The translations under genes and the position numbers were made by a program. A DNA stretch of 32,168 nt from an uncultured Clostridia bacterium. GTDB lineage: Bacteria > Bacillota > Clostridia > Oscillospirales > Acutalibacteraceae. The notes beneath the pieces were generated by a model, which was not told where the DNA came from, ran no database searches, and worked only from the letters and a program-made list of their open reading frames with translations. The stretch is from NCBI GenBank assembly GCA_946539105.1, contig CAMNHG010000004.1, positions 1 through 32,168 on the forward strand, in the 5' to 3' direction. Below are positions 8,926 to 18,474 of the stretch, in pieces (position 1 is the first letter of the stretch; each line of letters begins with the position of its first letter).

Positions 8926-10761
8926 ATGAACCCGAAAATGAGTCAGCTCAGGAAAAAGGCAATGGCATTGCCGCTGCTTCCCGGAGTGTATATTATGCAC
9001 GGCAAGGGCGGAGAGATTATCTATATCGGCAAGGCGAAGGCACTTAAAAACCGCGTCAGCCAGTACTTCGGCTCACAAAATAACCACCCCGAAAAGGTGC
9101 GCCGTATGGTCGATAATGTTGACGATTTCGAGTACATTATCACCGACAGCGAGTTTGAAGCACTTATTTTGGAGTGCAGTCTTATCAAACAGCACACGCC
9201 TAAGTACAATATTCTTTTAAAGGACGACAAGGGCTACAGCTATATCCGAGTGGGCGAGGGCGATTGGGGAAAAATCTCCTACGTTCTGCAAAAATCCGAC
9301 GACGGAGCGCAGTATATCGGCCCTTATAAAAGCAGTTATTATGTAAAAAGCGCGGTTGAGGAGGCTAATAAAATCTTTATGCTGCCGACCTGCAACCGCA
9401 AATTTCCGCAGGACTTCCGCAAGGCAAGGCCGTGCCTGAACTATCACATCAAGCAGTGTATGGCACCGTGTACCGGCAGGGTTAAAAAATCCGATTACCG
9501 CGAGGCAGTAAACCAGGCACTTGATTTTTTGAAGGGCGGATCGTCAAATTCTGTTAAGCTGCTGACCGAGCAGATGGAGCAGGCGGCGGAGAATCTTGAA
9601 TTTGAGCGCGCGGCTAAAATCCGCGACAGAATAGCCGCGGTAAAAAAGATGGGCGACAAGCAGAAGGTTGTAGCCAACAAGGTGCTTGACGAGGACGTTA
9701 TTGCGGGCTTTTCTAACGACGGAAAAATTTGCTTTCAGGTGTTCCGCTTTGAGGGCGGAAGGCTGTTTGACCGCGAGAGCTTTATCTTTGAGAGCGGCGA
9801 CGAAGCCGCCGACCTTGAGGAGTTTTTGCTGCGCTATTATACCTTAAGGCGCGACGTTCCGAAAAATATAGCTCTGTATAAGGAATATGACGGAATTGAG
9901 GATTTGTCGCGCTGGCTAAGCGAAAAACGCGGAAACAAAGTGAACATCACCGTGCCTCAGCGCGGAGAACAGGCTCAGCTTGTAACGATGTGCCGCTCAA
10001 ACGCCGCGGAGGCACTCGCCCAGCAAAAGGGCGCGACGGTTCGTGAGTACAGCGTGCTTGAGGAGCTCAGACAGCTTTTGGGGCTTGAAAATATCCCCGA
10101 ATATATCGAGTCATACGATATTTCGAACCTAGCCGGAACTGAAAACGTAGCCGGAATGATTGTGTATAAAAACGGCAGACCGCTGAAATCCGCTTACCGC
10201 AAGTTCAAAATCAAGGGCTTTGAGGGACAGGATGACTACGCTTCAATGGCGGAGGTTCTGCAAAGACGTTTTGATGAATACTACAATGCCGAGGACAGCG
10301 ATGAGGGCTTTGGCAAGCTGCCCGATTTAATTCTGCTCGACGGCGGCAAGGGACAGGTCGCCGCGGTCAGGGAAGTTTTTGACAGAATGAATATTTCCGT
10401 GCCGCTTTTCGGTATGGTCAAGGACGACAAGCACCGCACCCGCGCCGTAACAGGCGAGGGCGGAGAAATTGCAATCAGCTCGCGCAGACAGGTGTTTACA
10501 TTTCTCAGCAAAATGCAGGACGAGGTTCACCGCTTTGCAATCGGCTATCACCACGCGCGCCGAAAAAAGAATACATTTAAAAGCTCGCTGACCCAAATTG
10601 ACGGCGTTGGAGAGGTCAGGGCAAAGGCACTTCTAAAATATTTCAGGACGATTGACAATATTTCAAAGGCGGATTTGGAGGAGCTGGAGCAGGCTCCGAA
10701 GATGACAAAGGACAGTGCCCTTGCGGTTTACAGATACTTTAATCCCGGGGACGAAAAATAA
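8926..10761 (+). CDS. uvrC: Excinuclease ABC subunit C
   Basis: LPLLPGVYIMHGKGGEIIYIGKAKALKNRVSQYF GIY-YIG domain; ESYDISNLAG; LPDLILLDGGKGQ; C-terminal HhH. Confidence 0.96.
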   Translation: MNPKMSQLRKKAMALPLLPGVYIMHGKGGEIIYIGKAKALKNRVSQYFGSQNNHPEKVRRMVDNVDDFEYIITDSEFEALILECSLIKQHTPKYNILLKDDKGYSYIRVGEGDWGKISYVLQKSDDGAQYIGPYKSSYYVKSAVEEANKIFMLPTCNRKFPQDFRKARPCLNYHIKQCMAPCTGRVKKSDYREAVNQALDFLKGGSSNSVKLLTEQMEQAAENLEFERAAKIRDRIAAVKKMGDKQKVVANKVLDEDVIAGFSNDGKICFQVFRFEGGRLFDRESFIFESGDEAADLEEFLLRYYTLRRDVPKNIALYKEYDGIEDLSRWLSEKRGNKVNITVPQRGEQAQLVTMCRSNAAEALAQQKGATVREYSVLEELRQLLGLENIPEYIESYDISNLAGTENVAGMIVYKNGRPLKSAYRKFKIKGFEGQDDYASMAEVLQRRFDEYYNAEDSDEGFGKLPDLILLDGGKGQVAAVREVFDRMNISVPLFGMVKDDKHRTRAVTGEGGEIAISSRRQVFTFLSKMQDEVHRFAIGYHHARRKKNTFKSSLTQIDGVGEVRAKALLKYFRTIDNISKADLEELEQAPKMTKDSALAVYRYFNPGDEK

Positions 10762-10852
10762 AAAATTAAATTTAAAAAATCATATTGTAATATGTTGTTT
10801 TGTGTGATATAATTAATGAGTTGACGAAAATGTTAACAAAAAGGACGTTTTT

Positions 10853-11404
10853 ATGCGAGTAATTACTGGTACTGCAAAAGGCAGACGGCTTCAAACCCTT
10901 GAGGGCGAGGATGTACGTCCCACCACCGACAGAATTAAAGAGGCGGTTTTTTCTATTATTCAGTTCGAGACCGAGGGCAGAGCTTTTTTGGATTTGTTCG
11001 CGGGCTCGGGACAAATGGGTATTGAGGCACTCAGCCGCGGAGCTGAGTCGGCGTATTTTGTCGACAATTCCAAAAAATCCATAACGACCGTAAAGCAAAA
11101 TCTAAAAACCACTCATTTTGAGGACAGGGCAAAGGTTTTTCAGATGGACTACCGCAGCTTTTTGTCGGCTAACAGCAAGAGCTTTGACATCGCTTTTCTC
11201 GATCCTCCGTACAAAACCGGAGTTCTTCAGGAAAGCATGGAGCTTGTCGCAAACGCTGTTAAGGACACGGGCGTTATTATTGCCGAAAATCCGCTTGATG
11301 AAGAAATTTTATCACAATACGGCGATTTTGTACTTGACAGACAGTATCGCTATGGTAAAATAAAAATAACTACTTTCAGAAATAAGGATTTTTGTAATGA
11401 ATAA
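10853..11404 (+). CDS. rsmD: 16S rRNA (guanine966-N2)-methyltransferase RsmD
   Basis: MRVITGTAKGRRLQTLEGEDVRPTTDRIKEAVFSII, LDLFAGSGQMGIEALSRG, FLDPPY. Confidence 0.95.
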   Translation: MRVITGTAKGRRLQTLEGEDVRPTTDRIKEAVFSIIQFETEGRAFLDLFAGSGQMGIEALSRGAESAYFVDNSKKSITTVKQNLKTTHFEDRAKVFQMDYRSFLSANSKSFDIAFLDPPYKTGVLQESMELVANAVKDTGVIIAENPLDEEILSQYGDFVLDRQYRYGKIKITTFRNKDFCNE

Positions 11405-11882
11405 AACCGTAATTTGCCCCGGCAGCTTCGACCCGGTAACTCTCGGTCATCTTGATATTATCAAAAGGGCGTCAAAGATGTTCGGCAAGGTATATATAGC
11501 AGTCCTTGTCAATTCGTCCAAAACTCCGAGCTTTTCCATTGAGGAGCGAATCGAGCTTTTGAGCGACACCGTTAAGGGGCTTGATAATGTTGAGATTGTC
11601 AGCTTTGAGGGCTTGCTCGCGGAGTATTGCAGACAGCACGGCGTAGACGCTATCGTCAAGGGACTCAGGGCTGTGTCCGACTTTGACTACGAGTTTCAGA
11701 TGGCTATGGCGAACAAAAAGATTAACCCCGGGCTTGAAACAATCTTCCTGACCGCCGACAGCGACTCAATGTACCTCAGCTCGAGTATGGTTCGCGAAAT
11801 CGGCTCAATGGGCGGAGATATAAGTAATTTTGTCCCCGAGTGTGTTCACGACAGAATTGTCAAAAAGCTCAAAAAGAATTAG
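11397..11882 (+). CDS. coaD: Phosphopantetheine adenylyltransferase
   Basis: VICPGSFDPVTLGHLDIIKRA, VKGLRAVSDFDYEFQMAMANKK, YLSSSMVREI. Confidence 0.96.
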   Translation: MNKTVICPGSFDPVTLGHLDIIKRASKMFGKVYIAVLVNSSKTPSFSIEERIELLSDTVKGLDNVEIVSFEGLLAEYCRQHGVDAIVKGLRAVSDFDYEFQMAMANKKINPGLETIFLTADSDSMYLSSSMVREIGSMGGDISNFVPECVHDRIVKKLKKN

Positions 11883-11949
11883 TTAGATATGTCCGGCACC
11901 GCCGGCTGATAAAATAAAATATAACTTATAATAATATAAGGGAATAGGA

Positions 11950-12426
11950 GTGGAGAAAATGAAGGTTGATGATTTAATTTTACAGCTTCAGGATTTAATC
12001 AATGATTCAAAAACAGTTCCCCTTTCGGGCGGCAAGGTTATGGTAAGCAGCGATGAGGTTTACGACATTATCGAGCAGATTCAGGACGCTATGCCCGCAG
12101 AGGTAAGACAGGCAAAGAATATTGTTGCCGACAGAAAGCAGATTCTTGCCGAGGCTAACCGCGAGTCGGAGAACATTATCCGTGCGGCTGAGGAGCGCAA
12201 GAAGGTTATGCTCAACCAGAGCGAGCTTGTAAGAGAAGCTCAGGCTAAGGCTAAAGAGATTGTTGACGACGCGAAAACAAAGTCGGCTGAAATCAGAAAA
12301 GCAGCTAACGTTTATGTTGACGGCATTATGAAGCGCACCGAGGAGAGCCTCAGCACTCAGCTTAACGAGGTTAAAAAGACCCGCGCGAACATTATCAATT
12401 CCCAGAGAGCTAAGCGCGAGGGATAA
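11950..12426 (+). CDS. Coiled-coil protein, DivIVA/ATP-synthase-b-like, encoded downstream of coaD
   Basis: 158 aa, Ala/Glu/Lys-rich helical core (AEANRESENIIRAAEERKKVMLNQSELVREAQAKAKEIVDDAK); following terminator. Confidence 0.6.
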   Translation: MEKMKVDDLILQLQDLINDSKTVPLSGGKVMVSSDEVYDIIEQIQDAMPAEVRQAKNIVADRKQILAEANRESENIIRAAEERKKVMLNQSELVREAQAKAKEIVDDAKTKSAEIRKAANVYVDGIMKRTEESLSTQLNEVKKTRANIINSQRAKREG

Positions 12427-12445
12427 TATTTATTTCGCATTACGA

Positions 12446-12472
12446 CAGACGGCGTTCGCCGTCTGTTTTTTT
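12446..12472 (+). terminator. Rho-independent terminator
   Basis: CAGACGGCG-TT-CGCCGTCTG stem then TTTTTTT. Confidence 0.9.
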
Positions 12473-12598
12473 ATGCTCTGCATCATTGGAAATAATGAAA
12501 AAAAGACTTCCATTTGTACGATTTTGATATACTGACTTGCGCTTGTTTGTATAAATCCGACAAATTGTAATTATTTTTTATATTTTAGTAACTTTTTC

Positions 12599-12627
12599 TT
12601 GATTTTTCCTCTTAGATGTATTATAAT
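12599..12627 (+). promoter_or_regulatory. Sigma-A type promoter of mraZ/dcw cluster
   Basis: TTGATT (12599-12604), 17-bp spacer, TATAAT (12622-12627). Confidence 0.75.
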
Positions 12628-12667
12628 AGTAGCACACAGTGTCATTTAGTGTCATTTTGTGATATCA
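12628..12667 (+). promoter_or_regulatory. Putative MraZ operator: 10-bp-period direct repeats
   Basis: agtagcacac/AGTGTCATTT/AGTGTCATTT/TGTGATATCA; GTG cores at 12639, 12649, 12659. Confidence 0.65.
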
Positions 12668-12712
12668 AATGGCAAATTAAACTAAGATTTGCAGATTTTG
12701 GAGGTGAACCGA

Positions 12713-13132
12713 GTGTTTTTAGGAACTTCTGACCACAGTATAGACGCCAAGGGCAGAATTGTCCTGCCTGCAAAGTTCCGTGAAGAACTCGGCGATACCT
12801 TCTACATCGCAAAGGGCTTTGACAGTCCGTGCGTACAGGTTATGTCAAGGGAGCAGTTTGAGCGGATTATAGCGAATATCAAGGAGCTTCCCGCGGACAA
12901 GGCAAGGGCACTTCAGTACGCCTTTACCGCGACGGCGGCGGAGGTTTCCCCGAACGCCTCGGGCAGAATTATGATTCCGCAGTCGCTGAGAAAGGCGGCT
13001 GAGCTTGAGGACGAAGCAGTTGTTCTGGGTATGGACACCAGAATTGAAATCTGGAACAAATCCAAGTACGACGAGTTCAGCGGATCCAATAAGGACGTGC
13101 TCGGCGAAGCGGTCGCGCTTCTCAGGTTTTAG
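12713..13132 (+). CDS. mraZ: Transcriptional regulator MraZ
   Basis: SDHSIDAKGRIVLPAKFREEL and second AbrB-like SPNASGRIMIPQSLR repeat; GTG at 12713 after GGAGGTGAACC (ORF track start 12689 lies upstream). Confidence 0.94.
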   Translation: MFLGTSDHSIDAKGRIVLPAKFREELGDTFYIAKGFDSPCVQVMSREQFERIIANIKELPADKARALQYAFTATAAEVSPNASGRIMIPQSLRKAAELEDEAVVLGMDTRIEIWNKSKYDEFSGSNKDVLGEAVALLRF

Positions 13133-13141
13133 GAGGACGAA

Positions 13142-14065
13142 ATGGAGTTTTCTCATATTCCCGTTCTTCTTAATGAGACAATCGAAGGGCTTAACATCAA
13201 CCCAAACGGCATCTATGTTGACGGCACAGCCGGCGGCGGAGGACATTCCGGAGAGATTCTTAAACGCCTTACAAGCGGCAAGCTGATTTGCATTGATCAG
13301 GATCCCGACGCTATTTGTACGCTGACAGAGCGTTTTAAGAAAAATGAAAACGCATTGATCGTCAAGGGTAACTTTGCCGACATCAGAGAACTGCTCGTTC
13401 AGCGCGGAGTTTGCAGGGTAAACGGTGTGTTGCTTGATATCGGCGTATCTTCCCACCAGCTCGATACATCCGAAAGGGGTTTTTCATTTCACGAGGACGC
13501 TCCGCTCGATATGCGGATGAGCCAAAAGGGAACGACAGCGGCTGATTTGGTAAATTCACTGCCGTATGAGGAGCTTAAAAAGATTATCTACGATTACGGC
13601 GAGGAAAAGTACGCGCCATCTATAGCAAAGGGCATCGTGGAAAGCCGTCAGCAGAAGCCTATAGAAACAACCCTTGAGCTTGCGGAAATCGTCAAAAACA
13701 ACGTTCCGCAAAGGGTCAGGCGCGACGGACATCCGGCGAGGAAGACCTTTCAGGCGATTCGAATTGCCGTAAACAACGAGCTCGGAGTACTTGAAGAAGG
13801 ACTTGACGGTGCTTTTGAGCTGCTCGGAAGCGGCGGAAGACTCGCGGTAATCACCTTTCACTCGCTTGAGGACAGGATTGTTAAGCGAAAAATGGCGTCT
13901 TGGGCACAGGGCTGCACCTGTCCGAAGGACTTTCCGGTGTGTGTGTGCGGCAACAAGCCGAAGGTACGTTTGATTACACGAAAACCCGTTTGTGCAAATG
14001 AAACAGAATTGACTGAAAACCCGAGAGCAAGAAGTGCAAAGTTGAGAATATGCGAAAAAATTTGA
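13142..14065 (+). CDS. rsmH: 16S rRNA (cytosine1402-N4)-methyltransferase RsmH/MraW
   Basis: SHIPVLLNETIEGLNINPNGIYVDGTAGGGGHSGEIL; LLDIGVSSHQLD; VITFHSLEDRIVK. Confidence 0.96.
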   Translation: MEFSHIPVLLNETIEGLNINPNGIYVDGTAGGGGHSGEILKRLTSGKLICIDQDPDAICTLTERFKKNENALIVKGNFADIRELLVQRGVCRVNGVLLDIGVSSHQLDTSERGFSFHEDAPLDMRMSQKGTTAADLVNSLPYEELKKIIYDYGEEKYAPSIAKGIVESRQQKPIETTLELAEIVKNNVPQRVRRDGHPARKTFQAIRIAVNNELGVLEEGLDGAFELLGSGGRLAVITFHSLEDRIVKRKMASWAQGCTCPKDFPVCVCGNKPKVRLITRKPVCANETELTENPRARSAKLRICEKI

Positions 14066-14083
14066 GAAATTTCTTCTCAACAC

Positions 14084-14112
14084 TGGACAAATCGAGAGTT
14101 TTGGTGTAAAAT
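14084..14112 (+). promoter_or_regulatory. Candidate internal promoter upstream of ftsL-like gene
   Basis: TGGACA (14084-14089), 17-bp spacer, extended TG-TAAAAT (14107-14112); dyads follow immediately downstream. Confidence 0.4.
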
Positions 14113-14346
14113 TATAACAAAGTTGTAAATTATGTTACAACTACAACCGGTTGTGTTTTAAGAAAATGTAATCACTAAATGTTCCATTTTCTGTGAAATG
14201 TCCGTAAAATCGGACAGATTGTGTGTTATTTGTTGAAACGAAATTGTTAAAATTTTGAAACTTTTTTGCTTTATGGAAAAATAAAGCAGAATTAAGTGTG
14301 TTTTATGAAAATTTTTTGATAGTAGAAAGGCACAAGGTGCATTCCA

Positions 14347-14886
14347 ATGGCATATGAGAATAATAATGCCGCTTACGACTTAAGTCTTTTTGACGAGGAT
14401 CTTTACACCTCGGCAGCTCCCGAAAGAGAGCTTGAAGATGAGCCCGTAAGAAAGGTTAAGAAAAAACAGAAAAGTAAAATAGTTGAGTTCTCCGAGGAGA
14501 ATGTCAATAAGGCAAGACGCCGCAAGCACAACCCCGCAAAGCTGATTATCGGCGGTTTATGCGCGGCAGTCGTAACCTTTGTAATCGGCGCGATCATCGT
14601 AGGTCAGGTTCAGCTTACCGAGCTTAACCAAAAGATTATTTCAGCGCAGGAGACGTTGGCGGACACTCAGAGTATTTACACTCAGAACCAGATGAAGCTG
14701 GAGGCAAGCCTCTCGAACGCGGAAATTGAAAAGCACGCAACCGAGGTGCTTGGTATGACCAAAGCCTCAAACGCTCAAAAGGAATTTGTTTCTATCGAGA
14801 GCGGCGACAAAGCAGAGGTTTCTGCTCAGAAAGGTGAAAATATTTTCACTCAGTTTATTGAGTCAATTAAAAATCTTTGGTCATAA
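14347..14886 (+). CDS. ftsL: FtsL-like cell division protein (bitopic, coiled coil)
   Basis: Basic cytosolic N-terminus, single TM LIIGGLCAAVVTFVIGAIIV, coiled coil QLTELNQKIISAQETLADTQS; position between rsmH and PBP. Confidence 0.7.
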   Translation: MAYENNNAAYDLSLFDEDLYTSAAPERELEDEPVRKVKKKQKSKIVEFSEENVNKARRRKHNPAKLIIGGLCAAVVTFVIGAIIVGQVQLTELNQKIISAQETLADTQSIYTQNQMKLEASLSNAEIEKHATEVLGMTKASNAQKEFVSIESGDKAEVSAQKGENIFTQFIESIKNLWS

Positions 14887-14920
14887 CATTCATTAGAATT
14901 TAATATATTATAATGAAAAT

Positions 14921-14952
14921 GAGAGTTAAGACAAAGTCTTGGCTCTCTTTTT
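14921..14952 (+). terminator. Rho-independent terminator after ftsL-like gene
   Basis: GAGAGTTAAGAC-AAA-GTCTTGGCTCTC (12-bp stem with two G-U pairs) followed by TTTTT. Confidence 0.85.
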
Positions 14953-15093
14953 GCAGTTAGTTCGTTTTGCATATGTATGAATTAATTTGACTGAGTTTGG
15001 AATATTTCGGCGCGATATATGTTAAAAAACTGTTATTTGCCCAAAATGTTCCATTTATGAATATCATTTAAATCTCTGTAAAGGAGTTTTATT

Positions 15094-17370
15094 TTGGAAG
15101 ATAATGAAAAAAAGGCAAGAGGCACCAAAAAGCGCGCCGAACGCGGTCCCAATCAAAGACTCAGACAGCGCACGGCGGTGCTCATAATAGTAATACTCGT
15201 AATCGGCTTCGGAGCTGCTCTTATCAGACTGTCTTTCCTGACGCTTGTTCAGGGAAGCTCGCTTCAGGAAGCTGCCGTAAGCCAGATGCTCCGCGATACG
15301 ACAATCAACGCCAAGCGCGGTACAATTTTCGATACCAACGGCAAGGTGCTCGCGGAGAGCGCGTCTGCTTGGCAGGTCGTGCTGTCTCCTATAAACTTTA
15401 AGGACGACAAGCAGCGCGAGGCTGCGGCGAGCGGACTGTCGGAGATTTTGGGCGTTGACTATCAAAATGTCCTTGAAAAAACCCAGCAGAAAAGCTACTA
15501 CGTTGTTGTTAAGCGCAAAATCGAGGTTGAAGCGCGCGATCAGGTAATGGCACTAATGGATAAGCTGTCAAAGGAATACGACTGCGACGGCGTAATTCAG
15601 CTGCTCGACGACTACAAACGCTACTACCCGAAGGAAGAGCTGGCGTCCTGCGTAATCGGCTTTACCGGCGCGGACGAACAGGGACTTGAGGGCGTTGAGT
15701 TTAAGTATGACGACTACCTCGCCGGCACACCGGGACGAATTGTTACCGCCGGAGACGCGAGAGGAACGAATATGCCGTTCCAGTATGAGCAAAATATAGA
15801 GGCAGAGGACGGCAACAACATCTACCTCACCATTGACGAAACAATCCAGTCAATCTGCGAAAAATATATGGCGCAGGGCATTGAGGAAAACAATGTTAAA
15901 AACCGCGCGGTATGTATTGCGATGGATGTTAACACCGGCGCGATTTTGGCGATGGTTACTGCGAACGGCTATAACCTCAACGACCCGTACACGCTGCCCC
16001 AGGAAACCCAGCAGAAGATTAACGAGCTCCCCGAAAAGGAGCGTGAAAAGGCAGAGGGCGAGGCACTGTCGGCAATGTGGCGTAACAAGGCGGTTGCCGA
16101 TACATATATGCCCGGTTCGGTATTCAAGATGTGCACCGCTTCAATGGCACTTGAAGAGGGCAAAATCACCGATGACACAACCTTTGTCTGCGGCGGTTCG
16201 TTTGTTGTAGACGACAAGACTATTAACTGTCACGCCCTCGGCGGACACGGCAACCAAAACTTTACCCAGGCGATATGTAACTCCTGTAACCCGGCGTTTA
16301 TCCAAATCGGACAGCTCGTCGGCATGAATAAGTTTAGAGATTACTACCGCGGCTTCGGCTTTGCCGAAAAGACCGGAATCGACCTTCCGGGCGAGGCTGA
16401 TGACAGCTTCTGGCCCGAGGGCACAATGAGCATGGTCGATTTGGCGGTTGCCTCGTTCGGTCAGAACTTCTCGATTACACCTATCAGCATGATTACCGCC
16501 TGTGCGGCGGTTTCCAACGGCGGTTATGTATTGCAGCCGTATGTAGTTTCAAAAATCACAGACGCGAAGGGCAACGTAATTAAGAATGTTGAGAAAAAGG
16601 TTAAGCGTCAGGTTATTTCGAAGGAAACCTCGGATAAACTAAATGAAATTTTGGGTTATAATACCGAGACAGCAGGTGCTACCGCAGGTTATGTTTCGGG
16701 CTACAAGGTTGCCGGTAAAACCGGTACATCCGAGAAAATCGGCGTAGAAGATCCCGTCAGCGGCTTCGGTAAGGACTACATCGCTTCCTTCTGCGGCTAC
16801 GCTCCGGCGGACGATCCGCAAATCGCGATGCTTGTGTTCTTCGATACTCCCGACGGCGGAGCCTACTACGGTTCGCAGGTATCATCGCCTGTATTCATCA
16901 ACATTATGACCGAGGTTCTGCCTTACCTTGAAATCAAGACCGATTACAAGGAAGAGGATTTGGCGTTTATTGACGTATCTGCCGGCGACTACACCGGACT
17001 TTCGCTTGAAGAAGCTAAAAAGGCGGTTGAAAACGACGGCTTTACCTGTACGGTCAAGGGCTCGGGCAGCACTGTGCTGGCTCAGCTTCCCGCCGTATCT
17101 TCAAAGCTCGCTCCCGGAGGCAGCATTGTGCTTTACACCGACGAGGAGAGCAGGACTGAGAAGGTAACGGTGCCGAACTTCCTCGACAACACCGCTTCCT
17201 ATGTTAATCAGGTTGCGGCAGGTTACGATTTGAACGTCAACTTTGACGGCGCGGTAAGCTCCGGCGGACTTGCGGTAGCTCAGGATATCCCCGAGGGTAC
17301 CGAGGTATCTCCGGGTACGGTAATCACGGTTACCTTTGAGGCGTCAACCGACACCGGCTTTAACGATTAG
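15094..17370 (+). CDS. Class B penicillin-binding protein (SpoVD/FtsI-like) with C-terminal PASTA domains
   Basis: AKRGTIFDTNGKVLAES, PGSVFKMCTASMALEEG (SxxK), VAGKTGTSEK (KTG), C-terminal PASTA repeats; TTG start after AAAGGAG. Confidence 0.9.
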   Translation: MEDNEKKARGTKKRAERGPNQRLRQRTAVLIIVILVIGFGAALIRLSFLTLVQGSSLQEAAVSQMLRDTTINAKRGTIFDTNGKVLAESASAWQVVLSPINFKDDKQREAAASGLSEILGVDYQNVLEKTQQKSYYVVVKRKIEVEARDQVMALMDKLSKEYDCDGVIQLLDDYKRYYPKEELASCVIGFTGADEQGLEGVEFKYDDYLAGTPGRIVTAGDARGTNMPFQYEQNIEAEDGNNIYLTIDETIQSICEKYMAQGIEENNVKNRAVCIAMDVNTGAILAMVTANGYNLNDPYTLPQETQQKINELPEKEREKAEGEALSAMWRNKAVADTYMPGSVFKMCTASMALEEGKITDDTTFVCGGSFVVDDKTINCHALGGHGNQNFTQAICNSCNPAFIQIGQLVGMNKFRDYYRGFGFAEKTGIDLPGEADDSFWPEGTMSMVDLAVASFGQNFSITPISMITACAAVSNGGYVLQPYVVSKITDAKGNVIKNVEKKVKRQVISKETSDKLNEILGYNTETAGATAGYVSGYKVAGKTGTSEKIGVEDPVSGFGKDYIASFCGYAPADDPQIAMLVFFDTPDGGAYYGSQVSSPVFINIMTEVLPYLEIKTDYKEEDLAFIDVSAGDYTGLSLEEAKKAVENDGFTCTVKGSGSTVLAQLPAVSSKLAPGGSIVLYTDEESRTEKVTVPNFLDNTASYVNQVAAGYDLNVNFDGAVSSGGLAVAQDIPEGTEVSPGTVITVTFEASTDTGFND

Positions 17371-17405
17371 CGCGTTTCGGCGTTAAATATGAAAGGAACG
17401 AAAAA

Positions 17406-18431
17406 ATGATAGTTTACGGAATATGGACGTTTGCGGCGGCGGTACTCGCGTTTATAATTTCCGCCGTAACGGGTAAGTATTTAATCCCGTATCTGCAAAA
17501 AATCCACTTCGGACAGACAATCCTTGAGGACGGTCCGCAGTGGCATAAGGGTAAGCAGGGCACTCCGATTATGGGCGGTATTATGTTTATACTCGCCATA
17601 GTGGTTGTCGGAGTTATCAGCACGGTGCTTTACGTGCTGTTCGGTGCTCAGTTTGTCACCACGTTTTTCGCGGACATTCACGGCGAGGCAATCTATATCT
17701 TCGCAGGTCTCGGACTCGCGCTTGCCAACGGCTTAATCGGCTTTATTGACGATTACACTAAAGTTGCAAAGAAGCGCAACCTCGGACTTACCGCGCCCCA
17801 GAAGCTGCTGCTTCAGTTTGCGGTAGCCGCGGTTTACCTTGCAGTTTTGGGATTCTCGGGCTGCGGAACAAGCACCTATATTCCGTTTGTCGGCAACGTT
17901 GACTTAGGATTCTTCTATTATATTCTTTCGGCAATCGTTATTGTCGGAATTGTTAACGCGGTTAACCTAACCGACGGTATCGACGGACTTGACGGCTCGG
18001 TGACATTCTTTGTTGCCGTTGCGGTTATGCTTATCGCCAGCAGGCTCTACTACCTCGGCGTTACCGCCCTCAGCGCGGCTGTCGCCGGCGCGTGCCTCGG
18101 ATTCCTGGTGTGGAATTTCCACCCTGCAAAGGTGTTTATGGGCGACACGGGCTCACTGTTCCTCGGCGGAATGGTGTGCGGACTGGCGTTCGCGATAAGA
18201 ATGCCGATTCTGCTTTTGCCCCTTGGAATCGTTTACCTCTGCGAGATGTTCTCGGTTATTCTTCAGGTGGGCTATTTCAAGCTGACTCACGGAAAAAGGC
18301 TGTTTAAGATGAGCCCGATTCACCACCATTTTGAGATGTGCGGCTGGAGCGAGGTTAAAATCGTGGCGGTGTTCAGTGTCGTTACGGCGGTTTTCGGAGC
18401 ATTATCTTTTGTTTTGGTACTATTCGGATAA
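17406..18431 (+). CDS. mraY: Phospho-N-acetylmuramoyl-pentapeptide-transferase
   Basis: GTPIMGGIMF, GLIGFIDDYTKV, NLTDGIDGLDG, FMGDTGSLFLGG, SPIHHHFEMCGWSE. Confidence 0.97.
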   Translation: MIVYGIWTFAAAVLAFIISAVTGKYLIPYLQKIHFGQTILEDGPQWHKGKQGTPIMGGIMFILAIVVVGVISTVLYVLFGAQFVTTFFADIHGEAIYIFAGLGLALANGLIGFIDDYTKVAKKRNLGLTAPQKLLLQFAVAAVYLAVLGFSGCGTSTYIPFVGNVDLGFFYYILSAIVIVGIVNAVNLTDGIDGLDGSVTFFVAVAVMLIASRLYYLGVTALSAAVAGACLGFLVWNFHPAKVFMGDTGSLFLGGMVCGLAFAIRMPILLLPLGIVYLCEMFSVILQVGYFKLTHGKRLFKMSPIHHHFEMCGWSEVKIVAVFSVVTAVFGALSFVLVLFG

Positions 18432-18474
18432 TTTTAATTAATCATATAAAACATCGTTGTTTGGAGGATGAATA

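Noticed and set aside
12845-13456. 203-aa minus-strand ORF antisense to mraZ/rsmH
   Set aside because: Fully antisense to two conserved genes; no SD or recognisable domain.
13556-14083. 175-aa antisense ORF over rsmH
   Set aside because: Antisense to conserved coding sequence with no domain support.
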